Origin: Telopea speciosissima
Lineage: Eukaryota; Streptophyta; Magnoliopsida; Proteales; Proteaceae
Reading direction: 5' to 3'
Length of the DNA stretch: 64,000 nucleotides
Assembly: GCF_018873765.1 (NCBI RefSeq)
Contig: NC_057924.1
Coordinates: 13,293,001 to 13,357,000 of the forward strand
The position numbers were made by a program, and so were the translations under genes. Positions 46,001 through 58,000 of the stretch are shown piece by piece. Position 1 is the first letter of the stretch. Every line of letters begins with the position of its first letter. The notes beneath the pieces were generated by a model. That model did no database searches and was not told where the DNA came from. It was given only the letters and a program-made list of their open reading frames with translations.

Positions 46001-49000
46001 TGTAATAGGCCTTTAATCTCCATCAGCTCGCAAATGCCATGAGACATGGCACGAAATTCGGTTTCAGCAGTTGATCGGGCAACCACAACCTGCTTCTTGC
46101 TATGCCATGTGACCAAGTTACCCCCAACCAATGTATAATGTCCAGATGTAGACCGTCTGTTGTCAGGAGAACTGGCCCAATCTGAATCAGTAAAGGCCTC
46201 GATTCGAAGATGAGAATGAGGCGAGAAAAGGACTCCTTTACCTGGGGCTGCCTTCAAGTATCGGAGTATCCAAATTGCAGCTTCCCAATGAGAGGAGTAT
46301 GGGTCATGCATAAACTGGCTGACCATGCTAACAACAAAGGTGATATCAGGTCGTGTGTGGGATAAATAGATCAATTTTCCCACTAGGCGTTGGTACTGTC
46401 CTTTGTCCACAGGTTCACCTGTTTGACTAGATAAACAAACATTTGCTTCAACTGGTATATCGGCTGGTCTACATCCCAACATGCCAGTCTCAGTCAGAAT
46501 ATCCAAGACATATTTTCGCTGAGAGAGTAATATGCCCCTGGTACTCCTGGTAGAGTGAGCCACTTCAATGCCCAAGAAGTATCGCAACTGTCCCAGGTCT
46601 TTGATCTCAAATTCTCGACCAAGATATGCCTTGAGGCGTGTTATTTCCTCAGTGTCGTCGCCTGTTACCACCATGTCATTAACATAGACAATCAAAACTG
46701 CGATCTTTGACCCAGTGTGCTTGATAAAGAGAGTGTGGTCAGCGTTGCTCTGGGAGTAGCCAAATGAGATCATAGCACTATGAAATCTGCCGAACCAGGC
46801 CTGAGGGGACTGTTTTAGTCCATATAAAGCACGCTTGAGTTTGCACACCTTGCCAACAATTGCTTCACTAGAAAACCCAAGAGGAATGTCAAGATACACC
46901 TCTTCTTCAAGCTCCTTATGTAAAAAGGCATTCTTGACATCTAGTTGTTGCAATGTCCGTCCAAGATTGACGGCACATGAGAGAATGAGCCGAATGGTGT
47001 TCATTTTTGCAACCGGTGCAAAGGTCTCCTGATAATCCAGACCATAGGTTTGTGTAAATCCTCTAGCCACCAGCCGAGCCTTGTAACGATCTATGGATCC
47101 ATTTGCCTTCTGCTTAACAACGAACACCCATTTATAACTGACAATCTTCTTTTGGGGAGGAAGACTCACCAAGTCCCATGTATTGTTCTTCTTCAAGGCT
47201 TGCATTTCTTCCACCATTGCTGCTTTCCACTTGGGGTCTTTAAGAGCCTCCTGCCAAGTATGAGGAATGGAAACAGAAGACAACGACTATACAAAGGCAC
47301 GAAAAGAAGGAGACAAACACCCATACGAGACAGCCTTAGAGATAGGATGTAGCGTACAAGTTCTAGTCCCCTTATGGTGGGCAATGGGAAGGTTAAGGGA
47401 AGCATCGGGAGAAGGAAAATCTGAATTACTGGGATCTGAAATAATGGGCTCAGAAGGATCATTACCTGATGTAACCGGATCTGTTGCAGGGGATGACGGT
47501 TGACTAGGTAGAGTTGGTGCAGCTGTGGTAGGCTCTATTTGCTGCTCACGAGGTCGACGATTGTAGACAATGTCAAAAGGAACAATTGGTTGGCGACCAT
47601 GGACTGGAGTATGACCATGGACAGCATCAGTGCTATCCGAATTCTCCCCCTGAATAGAAACAACTGCAGTAGGATGTAGAGAAGAACCTTGAGGCATGTC
47701 ATCACTAAGTACCAAGGGCTCCTCTTGAGGAGATGCCAGAGAGAAGTAAGGAGCTGCCTCATTAAAAACCACATCCATAGTGACTTACATACGCCATGTG
47801 GGTGGGTGGTAGCACCGATAGCCCTTTTGAGATGGAGAATACCCAACAAAGATGCATTTCAGTCCCCTTGGCTCCAGTTTGCTAGGATGTTGATGGTTTC
47901 GAGCATAGCACACACATCCGAAAACCTTTGGTGGGACAATGAAGGTTGGTCGATCCTTGAAGAGCTTGGAGAGGTGAAGTAAAATTTAGCACACGAGTGG
48001 GCATCCGGTTGACCAAATAGGCAGCAGTAAGGAAGGCTTCGCCCCAAAAATGCAACGGCACATGCATCTCAAAAAGCAATGAGCGAGCCACCTCAAGCAA
48101 GTGGCGGTTCTTCCGTTCAGCCACACCATTTTGGGCAGGTGTATCCACGTAGCTAGTTTGATAGAGAATGCCATGAAAATTAAGGTATGCTCGAAACTGA
48201 CCATCCCAATATTCCTGCCCATTGTCACTATGAAGGATTTGGATGTCGGTCTTGAGCTGAGTCCAGACCATGTTGTGGAAGGACTGAAAACAATTGAACA
48301 CTTCATTCTTGTGTCGCATCAGATAGAGCTAGGTAACCCGAGTATGACAATCAATAAAGGACACAAACCACCGAAAACCAAAAATAGATGTACATCGAGT
48401 TGGACCCCATGCATCCGAGTGAATTAACATAAAAGGGGTTGGACTTATTTTTATTCGAAACAGAATAAGTAATACGGGTTTGCCTGGCTAAAACACAAGC
48501 TTCACAAAAAATATCTTTCGAACTACATACAGAAAATAAAATAGGACAAGATTTAACTAAGGTCCCCACAGGCAGGTGACCCAAACGCTTATGACAAAGA
48601 AGAAGAGACACTGAAACATCAGATTTGGTGTGATGAGCTTGGGAAGATGTGTCCTCATCGAGCAAATAGAGACCACCACGAGCCCTACCAGAGCCAATCG
48701 TTTCCCCCATTACCAGATCCTGAAACAAACCGTATGAAGAGAAAAAAAGGACTTTACAATTTAAATCTGTGGTAAGACGATGAATGGAAAGTAGATTGGT
48801 AGAAAAATCAGGAACATGTAAGACATTATTCAGTGTTAAAGTAGGAGTGCATCGAACGGATCCTTGTCCAGAGACAGAGGAAAGAGACCCATTTGCAATG
48901 CGAACCTTGTTACCAGAACAAGGAGAATACCGGGAAAAAAGACTAGAATTACCGGTCATGTGGTCTGAGGCTCCAGAGTCAATAATCCATGGACTAGGAG

Positions 49001-52000
49001 CAGCAGACACACAACCAGCAAAAGATATACCTGAAGAGGAGGAACCTGGTAAAAAAGTAGAGGAGGAAGCCGTGGCAGGATTGACAAGGGCAGGTTGATC
49101 CAATTTTGTTACCAAGTGGCGAAGCAGCATAGTGACCTCATCTGGCATGGAAGGAGCAGTAGAAGGAGCAATAGGGGCTGGTGAATCAGCCTTGGTAGTT
49201 TCAGACACGTGCATATGGCTTGTCACGGCCATGGAGTTTCCAGCAGAAATCTTTGGTGTGTGTCTCTCGACCACAATAGTCACACTTGATAGGAGGCCGA
49301 TCAGAAGTAGGGTGATTGGTGGACTTCTGGTTACTTCCCTGAGATGGTACAGCAGGACCAAAAGTAAGGGCTGATCGCTCTGGTGCAGAAGGGACAGAAT
49401 GTGGAAGCATAGCAGACAGATCGGCGAGTATCCTCCAGTTGTACTAAGGCGTAGGACTGCTCCAAAGTGGGAAAAGGTTCACGGCTGAGAATCTGTGCAT
49501 GGAGCTGGTCATACTCGACCTTAAGGCCAGCCAAGAAATCATAAACACGGAATTTATCCTTCCGTTTCTGAAATGCAATAACATCAGCGGTGGTGGAGCA
49601 CTGAAAGTCATCATAATAGTCCAGGGATTGCCAGAGGGATCGCAACTCGGAGAAATATTGAGATAAGGTTCGATCACGTTTCTTAGTCGTAGGAAGCTTC
49701 AGTCATAGTTCATAGACTTGAGCATTGTTACCGACTTGGGAATAGGTTGCCTGAGCCGCCTTCCAGATCTTGGCAGCAGTGTCCAAGAGCATATAACCAT
49801 CAGCAGTCTCTGGCTGCATACTGTTGAGTGTTGAAGAGAAAGGACATAACCAAGGAGTTGGCGGAACTCCATTTTTCTTGTTCAGTTTCAGCAGTGGGTT
49901 TTGGCTTAGCACCAGTGAGATAGCCACAATATCCATGAGCATCAATAGAGAGGTAGACTGACTTGGACCACTTTAGATAATTTCCCCCATCTAGTTTAAC
50001 AGCACAAGGGGGAACAGTTGGGTAATGGTGACCTCCATCCTCTCCATAAGAAGCAGAAGATACCTCTGAACCAGGCATCTTAGATTGGATAGAAGAACCT
50101 AAAGAATCGATCTTGTACAACCGATAAAAACAGGATCAGAAAAAATCGGTTCCAAGGAAGTTGGGAAAACTCGAGTCTAGAAAGGTGCAAGAAATCGAAG
50201 ATAAAACCTGCAAACAGAGATCGGTTTCAGGTGATATCCTGAAAAAATTGATAGACACAGGGAAACAATGGGCAGAAAAAATCGATTCCAAAAGCTGTAA
50301 AAGAATTGATTAGAAAAAGGGGAACCAGAAAAAAACGGTGCCAGTCAGATCAAAAATATATTCGATGAAGTCTGGATCCCATCAAAGAGTAAGAAAAAAG
50401 GATTAGGTCCTTCACAACATTAGTGTAATTGAAGGAACCACAAAAAAGAGGGAAAAAAGGCCCTCGGTAGCTTAGAAATGAGCCACTGAGGTGGATAGAT
50501 TGTGAGAGAGGGCTGCGGTAAGAAGGGCTGCTGCTAGAAGAAGATGGGAGGCAGAGGTGTTGCGCTAGACTGTGGGAGGCACTGACATCGAGGAAGGAAG
50601 AGAGGCTGGATTAGGGTTGATTCCCTAGGTCAATCTTTCCCGCTCTGATACCATGATGGTTTTGGGAAAATAGGACTTGTGTCATATGAGACACAGTCGA
50701 TCTTTATTTATAATGAGGAGTGGAACAATCTAGAGAGGTTACAGGACAGTACCCCTATGGACAATTCTACCCTTTAAACCCCAAATTACAACTTAAACCC
50801 AAATTACAACAAGAGGTGCTATAGATGATTCTGGAACACCAAAACGTCACTGCACTCGAGCCATTTGTTTATTCAGGGATTCGTTGCTTTGCTTGATACC
50901 ACTTGGTCAAACAGACTCTTGATTATATCAGCCAATTGTTGCATTGAAACTTGATCTCCTGTAGGGTTAGTACTTGGAGTAGCCATAGCTGTGATACCAA
51001 TTTACTATCAAGGGTAGGTAATGCAAGACTAGGTTAGGGTTAACCTAGTCCCAATTACCCACAAGACAAATAACCAAATAGCAGCCAAAACACTGCAACT
51101 GCAGGTCTGAAACAGAGGTTTAGCATCAGAAAATTGCTAACTCCAGAACCAGTAGTTCCCCAACTCGTATGGGACTGATACTCCTAACAAGTAAAGGGTC
51201 CAATAGGGGTGATGAAGCCCTAGAAATCTCAGCTTCGATTGATGGCTGAAGAGGGAGATACCAGCAAGTCACTAAAATAGAAGGTAAACTCAGAATTAGA
51301 AGGTGATGGCCTGCAGAGCAATCCAGCCAACAGCGGGGGCTGGTATTGGGATCAAGTGGAGCCCCAACAGTAGTGAAGAACTCATCTAATTCTTAGCATG
51401 TTCTGATCACTGGATGTGGAGATATGAGACACAGAAACTGCAGCACTAAATCAGATCACAGGGAGTAGCAGCAGTCTTCTATCGATGGGTAATAGCAACA
51501 GCAGCCTTTGAGTGTTCTTCACAGTGGTTGCAGCAGCCTCAAGGAAACCAGCACACAAAGGGTTCGAGTGTGAGGGAGGGAGGTTAGAGGAGAACAAGAA
51601 AATAGAAGGTAGGGGATAGGTGGATTAGGCTCTCTCAGCCAGGGTCCTTCAGCCCTTCATCTCACTCAATTTGACAAGGAGAATTCAGTGCTCAAAAGCA
51701 ATTTTTCATTCATCTTCTTAAAATCGTGGGAGGCTTCTACAGCCTTTACATTATATAGAGGGCTATGCTTGCACTTCTGTTTTTTTATTTGGTGAATATA
51801 ATATATTACCAAACCCCAGGGGGGCCGGAAGGAAAAAGGGGGAGGGGATATACAAAGAGGAGGAGGCAAAGAGAGGGGGGGGGCAGCCCCAAGCTAACCT
51901 ACGCAGAGGTGGGAGCCTGCAAAATAGAAAGGTCAATACCCCAGGACACAACAATGTTCCTGTTCCTTGGGGTATCAATAACAGATCTATGAGGGATAAA

Positions 52001-55000
52001 ACTGAGCTTGGATGAGACATCGAAAGAGATGGCTTTCCAAATCATATCAAAAGATCTAGAGTTGGAAGTCCATCTCCTAAGACTCCTTTCCATCCAAATG
52101 TGGTAGATAGTAGAGCCAAAGACAAGCTTTCCGACAGTGTCACATAGTGTGTTTCCAGTGAAGGTCATATCCAACCAGAGCCATTCCCTATCAAAGGCGA
52201 GGGGTCTCCTGCTGCAAGGCCAGATGGAAGTGAGGGCTTTTTTCTAGATGGTGGCGGTAAATGGGCAAGCAAAGAAGAGATGGACCAAGTCCTCGGAGCC
52301 ATTCCAACAAAAGATGCAAGAGGGGGAGACAAGGATGTGACAATGAAGGAGTAAAGCTTGGGTAGGGAGGCATAGGGTGAGAGATCTCCAGACAGTGAAG
52401 CTGTGGCGAGGAATATGGCCTTTGAACCAAACAAGCTTATGCCAAGGGACAGGGGAGCCAGGGGTCCTAGAAAAGTTCCAAGCCGAACTAGAGCTAAAGA
52501 GGCCGTTGGGAGAGGGGAGCCAAATAACCTTATCCGTTTGAGCTGGGAAGGAGGGGGAGGAGGCGGGGGGGAGGGATGGCCAGATCTGAGAACGAAGGTG
52601 GGGAGAGGGGAGGGAGGGGAGGGAGGGGACCAAGAGCCGTGAGAAATAATGACTGAAAGGGGGGCAGATTTAGGAATGCCAGAGTATATCGTCCTCGGCC
52701 CGAAGACGTTGAAAAGGACACCGAGGGGATGCCAAGGATCAAGCCAAAGGGAGGTGGAGGATCCGTTGACAATGGAGGTGGAGATGGCTCTAAGGGCGAG
52801 GGGGCGAAGGAGGAGAATCTTACGCCAGATCTAGGACGAGTCAGAGGGGATGGGGACAGTCCAGAAGGAGTCCGTTTTGAGGAGATGGGAGTGAACCCAG
52901 TTAACCCAGATGGAGTCATGCTTAGAGGAGATTTTCCAAATGAGCTTTAGGATGCCCGCGGTATTGGAGTCGTGAATGCATCGAATGCCCAGGTCTCCTT
53001 CAGCTTTGGGAAGACAAATGGATTTCCAACTGATAGGGTGTAGAAATTTAGAAGTTTCTTTACCTATCCAGAGGAAGGCACAGAGAAGGTGTTCCATGGC
53101 CTTGATAGTGGCTTTAGGGATACCAAAGATACCACACCAGTATATATAAGAAGCTTGGAGGACAGATCTGATGCATTCAAGTCTGCCAGCATAGGATAAA
53201 AGTTTGCCTTTTCAGAGCTGGAGACGCTTACGGATGTTGTCGAGCATGGGGATGCAGTGATGACTGGAAAGCCTAGTAGGGATAAGGGGAATAACGAGGT
53301 ATTTGATAGGGAGGGTACAGTTAAGATTGAGATTGAGAGTGTAAGTAGAAGAAGGAGAGGAAGAAGTTGAAGGAGGAAGTAGAGGAAGAAGAAGAAGAGG
53401 AGAAGAACAAGGAGGAGAAAGAGTTTCGGTTGTAAGTTGTGTATTGGGATTTCTCCCTCCACACCTATATTACTCAAATATGATATCTTGACATATTACA
53501 TTCAACCTCCCTAGGGAGGTAAAGGGTAAAAAGAAAGAAAAAGAAGAAATTACATAATAAGGAGACTAGTTAATAGCTAGTCCCAGAAATACCCCTAGTA
53601 CATGAGAACTAATAACTCTAACACTCCCCCTCAAGATGGAGAATAAATATCATGCATTCCTAGCTTGCATAGAAGAGAGCCAAACTGAGGAGAGGCAAGA
53701 GCCTTGGTGAAAATGTCAGCTAGTTAATCACCAGTCTTAACAAAAGGAGTGCAAATACAGCTAGAGTCAATCTTCTCCTTGATGAAGTGTCGGTTGACTT
53801 CAATGTGCTTGGTTCTGTCATGTTGTACAGGATTGTGGGCAATACTGATGGCAGCCTTGTTATCACAAGAGAGCCTCATAGGACCTGCAGTGCCAAAACC
53901 CAATTCCTGAACAAGTCTTTTCAACCATATAAGTTCACACACTACATGAGCCATAGCTCTAAATTCTGCTTCAGCACTGGATCTAGCTACAACTGGCTGT
54001 TTTTTGCTTCTCCATGTAACCAAGTTACCTCCCACAAAGGTACAATAGCCGGAGGTAGACCTCCTTTCTGTGATAGAGCCAGCCCAATCAGCATCAGTAA
54101 AACCTTCCACTCTCAGGTGGTTGTGCCTGGAATACAACAGACCTTTCCTTGGGCATGATTTCAAATATCTAAGAATACGATACACAGCATCTAAGTGACC
54201 ACTCTTGGGGGCATGCATAAATTGGCTCACTACTCCCACTGCATAGGAGATATCTGGGCGTGTCATAGAAAGGTAAATAAGCTTCCCAACCAGCCTCTGG
54301 TATTTTCCTGCATCAACAAGAGGAGAACCACAATCTTCTCCTAGTTTGTGATTCTGCTCAATAGGAGAACTTGCTGGCTTACATCCTAACATCCCTGTCT
54401 CTGTCAACAAATCAAGCACAAACTTTCGTTGACATATGTTGATTCCTTTCTTAGTCCTTGATACCTCAATGCCTAAGAAATACTTCAAGGGGCCCAGATC
54501 TTTGATTTCAAACTGTTTAGCCAAGTAGCTTTTCAGTTTATCTATCTCAGTCATGTCATCTCCAGTGACTACAATATCATCAACATAAACAATGAGAGCT
54601 GTGATGGTGCCATTGCCCCGCTTGGTAAAGAGAGTGTGATCTGCTTGACTCTGGGAATACCCATTCTGAAGAATAGCTTGTCGAAAGCGTTCAAACCATG
54701 CCTTTGGAGATTGTTTGAGCCCATATAGTGCCTTCTTGAGGAGGCACACCTTCCCTTCAGTTGAGGGTACTCTGAAGCCCGGTGGGGGTTGCATGTACAC
54801 TTCCTCTTCCAAGTCACCATGAAGAAAGGCATTCTTCACATCTAGTTGATATAGAGGCCAATCTTTATTGGCAGCCAGAGATAAAAGAACTCTGATGGAG
54901 TTGTGCTTAGCTACTGGAGTGAATGTCTCCTGATAATCAATCCCATAGACCTGACTGTACCCTTTGGCTACTAACCTTGCTTTGTATCTGTCAACAGTAC

Positions 55001-58000
55001 CATCGGATTTATATTTGATTGTATAGACCCATCTGCATCCGACTGGGACACGTCCCTTGGGAAGATCAACCAACTGCCAAGTGCCATTCTTCTCAAGAGC
55101 TATCATCTCCTCAAACATAGCTTGTCTCCACTTTGGGTCAGACATAGCATCAGTAACATTCCTTGGAATAGAAGCTGTAGAGAGAGCAGTAATAAAGGCA
55201 ATACTTGTAGAAGAAAGAGCATTATAAGAGACAAACTGGGTTATAGGATTAGTACAAGCTCTTTTCCCTTTTCTAACAGCAATAGGAAGCTCTAAATCAG
55301 ATAGAGGAGAATGAGAGTCACCTGATTGAGAGGAATGCGGATCTGGATCCAAAGAGGACTCTTGTTAGATCTGCTTTTCTCTGTTATGCAAGCCTTCACC
55401 CTTTTTGTAGGTAATGTGGTAATCCTTCTCCTTACCATAATCATTCTCAACCACCAATTCTGTATTCACACCTAATTATGATTGATCACCCATATTACCT
55501 ACATCCACAGTCACCACAGTCTTGTGTGTTCCAATGTCAACCATAAAAGGGGAGATAGGGAGAGGAGAGTGAAGGTAGTCAGCAGCCTGTTCACTCCCAC
55601 AATGCTCCCCCTGAAGAGGATGCTGAGAAGGAGCAAAGAAAGGAATAGATTCAAGGAAGGTGACATCCTTGGAGATAATGCACCGACGAGAAGAAGGGTG
55701 ATAGCACTTGTAACCCTTAGTAGTTGAAGAATACCCAAGGAATAGACACTTGAGGGCTTTAGGATCAAGTTTAGTGCGAGCAGGTTTGTTAACATGCACA
55801 TAACAGACACAACCAAAGACTCTAGGAGGAAGAGAAAAAGCAGAAACCTTGGGAGATAAAATGTCCAAGGGAGATTTGAAATCAAGAAGTTTGGTTGGCA
55901 TGCGGTTGATGAGAAAAGAAGCTGTGAGAAGGGCAGCAGACCAGAAGGTCTTTGGGACATTCATGCCAAACAAGAGACTACAGGTGATCTCCAATAAATG
56001 GCGATTTTTCCTCTCAGCAATCCCATTTTGTTGGGGTGTATCAACACACGCTAGCTGATGGATAATGCCATTATTAGAAAAGAAGGTTTGGAGGCCACCA
56101 AACATGTATTCACCCCCTTTATCGGAATAAACAATTTTGATCCGAGTGTCAAACTGAGTAAGGATCATCTGATAAAAGGTTTGAAATGCATTACAAACAT
56201 CACTCTTATGCTTCATGAGAACAGTCCAAGTAGCACGAGAAAAATCATCAATAAATGACACAAAGTAACGATAGCCAAATAAAGAAGTAGTAGGAGAAGG
56301 TCCCCAAACATTCGTATGCACAATATGAAAGGGAACAACAGTTCTATTACCATGATATGGATAAGAGGAACGACAATGTTTGGCAAACATACATGGTTCA
56401 CATTGAAAAATATGAGAAGGAGCAACAGAAGAAAATAAGTGAGGCAATTGTTTCCTCATTACAACAAAAGATGGATGGCCAAGACGGCGGTGCCATAACA
56501 TAACAGACTCCACAGAACTATTATCATCATGTCCACACACATAGGACTGAGCTGTGGGCAAAAAAGGATAAAAAAGATACAGGCCTTGTTCCTCACGTCC
56601 ACTACCAATAATCCTCTTCGTCACCAAATCCTGAAAAAGACAATGAGAAGGATAAAAGGTGACACAACAATTCAGAGATTTAGTCAAGTGACTCACAGAT
56701 AAAAGATTAAGAGTAAGGTTAGGAACATGAAGGACAGCAGTAAGAGAAATAGACGGTGTAACAGGGATACTGCCCTTACCAGAGATGGAGGAAAGAGAAC
56801 CATCGGCTACCCTAACCTTGTCCTTACCAGAACAACTGGTATAGGAATCATAGTAATGGGACGTACCAGTCATGTGGTCGGTGGCACCAGAATCAATGAC
56901 CCAAGACTGGGTTGCAGTAGAAGCTGAGGTGGAGACCTGTAAAGCTGAGGATGATGAAGAACTGGCTACTGTGGATACAGGAGATGTGCTCAGCTGTGAC
57001 ATAACTCTGCGAAACACCGCATCTACCAAAGTGGAGTCATCCTGTGGAGCATCTGTCTCAGTCATCACAGAATGTGCTCTAGCTCCCCCTCTACGGCCAC
57101 CACGACCACGAGTGCCAAGAGGGCGACCATGAAGAGACCAACACCTATCCTTGGTGTGTCCTGTCCTCCCACAATGATCACATTTGAACCTGTCGCGACC
57201 AACTCCACTAGCACCAATTGGCTCCACTGCCCTATCTTCAGTACGGTTAGGCCCTTGGCCTCTACCACCCCCACTGGTGTCTCGGAAGGAACTCATATTG
57301 AGGGCTGACCGCTTAAGAGATGGAACAGATGTTGGTGCCATAGTAGTACGTCGAGTCTCCTCACTCTGTAAGTAGCTACAGACCTCACTAAGAGATGGAA
57401 AGGGAACCCGGCCTAAGATCTGAAGCCTAATTGGTTCATAGTCAGGATTTAAACCACCAAGTAAGGAGAAGACACGCTCCTTTTCAAAGGTCCGATGTAC
57501 TTTGGCTTCATCCTCTGGGTTAGTCAACTGGAGGTCCCTGTAGTGGTCATACTCCTCCAAAAGACCAAGAAAAGCATTGTAGTACTCAGAAATGGTCTTG
57601 TCACCTTGTCTCATTGAGTTAATTCTCTGGTGAAGCTGATAAACCTTGGCAGAGTCACCCACTCTGTCAAAGGTCAAGGTGACACTATCCCAGATTGCCT
57701 TGGCGGTTTCTTTTCTTATAAATCTTCTCCCAATCTCAGGTTTCATGGAGAAGATTAACCAGGTCATCATTGTAGAGTTTTCTGTCTCCCATGTTCCATA
57801 GGCAGGTGAACTGGGGTCTGGGGCCTTAATGGCACCTGTAATATACCCAAGCTTCCCTTTGCTTCGAAGAGAAAGCCTCACAGAGTGTGACCAGTCCAAG
57901 TAATTAGTGCCATCAAGCTGCACAAAGGAGATCTGTAGATGGGTGTTCTCATAAACCAACCGAGGAGCTGTTGGAGTGGGCTGTGAATCAGCCGAACCAA

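Larger units (their letters stand above)
45574..50811 (-). mobile_element. Complete Ty1/copia retrotransposon, 5.2 kb, inactive
   Basis: LTRs at 45574-45716 and 50654-50811 (+ strand ends TGATGGTTTTGGG and AATTACAACA) are flanked by a perfect 5-bp duplication AGAGG (45569-45573 and 50812-50816). The primer-binding site GCTCTGATACCA (50642-50653) abuts the right LTR, so coding is on the minus strand. The polypurine tract is CTCCCCCTC at 45717. The order is gag, zinc knuckle, protease, integrase, RT, RNase H. The gag-integrase part is split by several frameshifts, while RT-RNase H is one open frame. Confidence 0.92.

Noticed and set aside
52165..53477. Many proline/serine-rich frames of 79-137 codons on both strands
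   Set aside because: Shadows of the frame-shifted L1 fragment and a neighbouring purine-rich tract.
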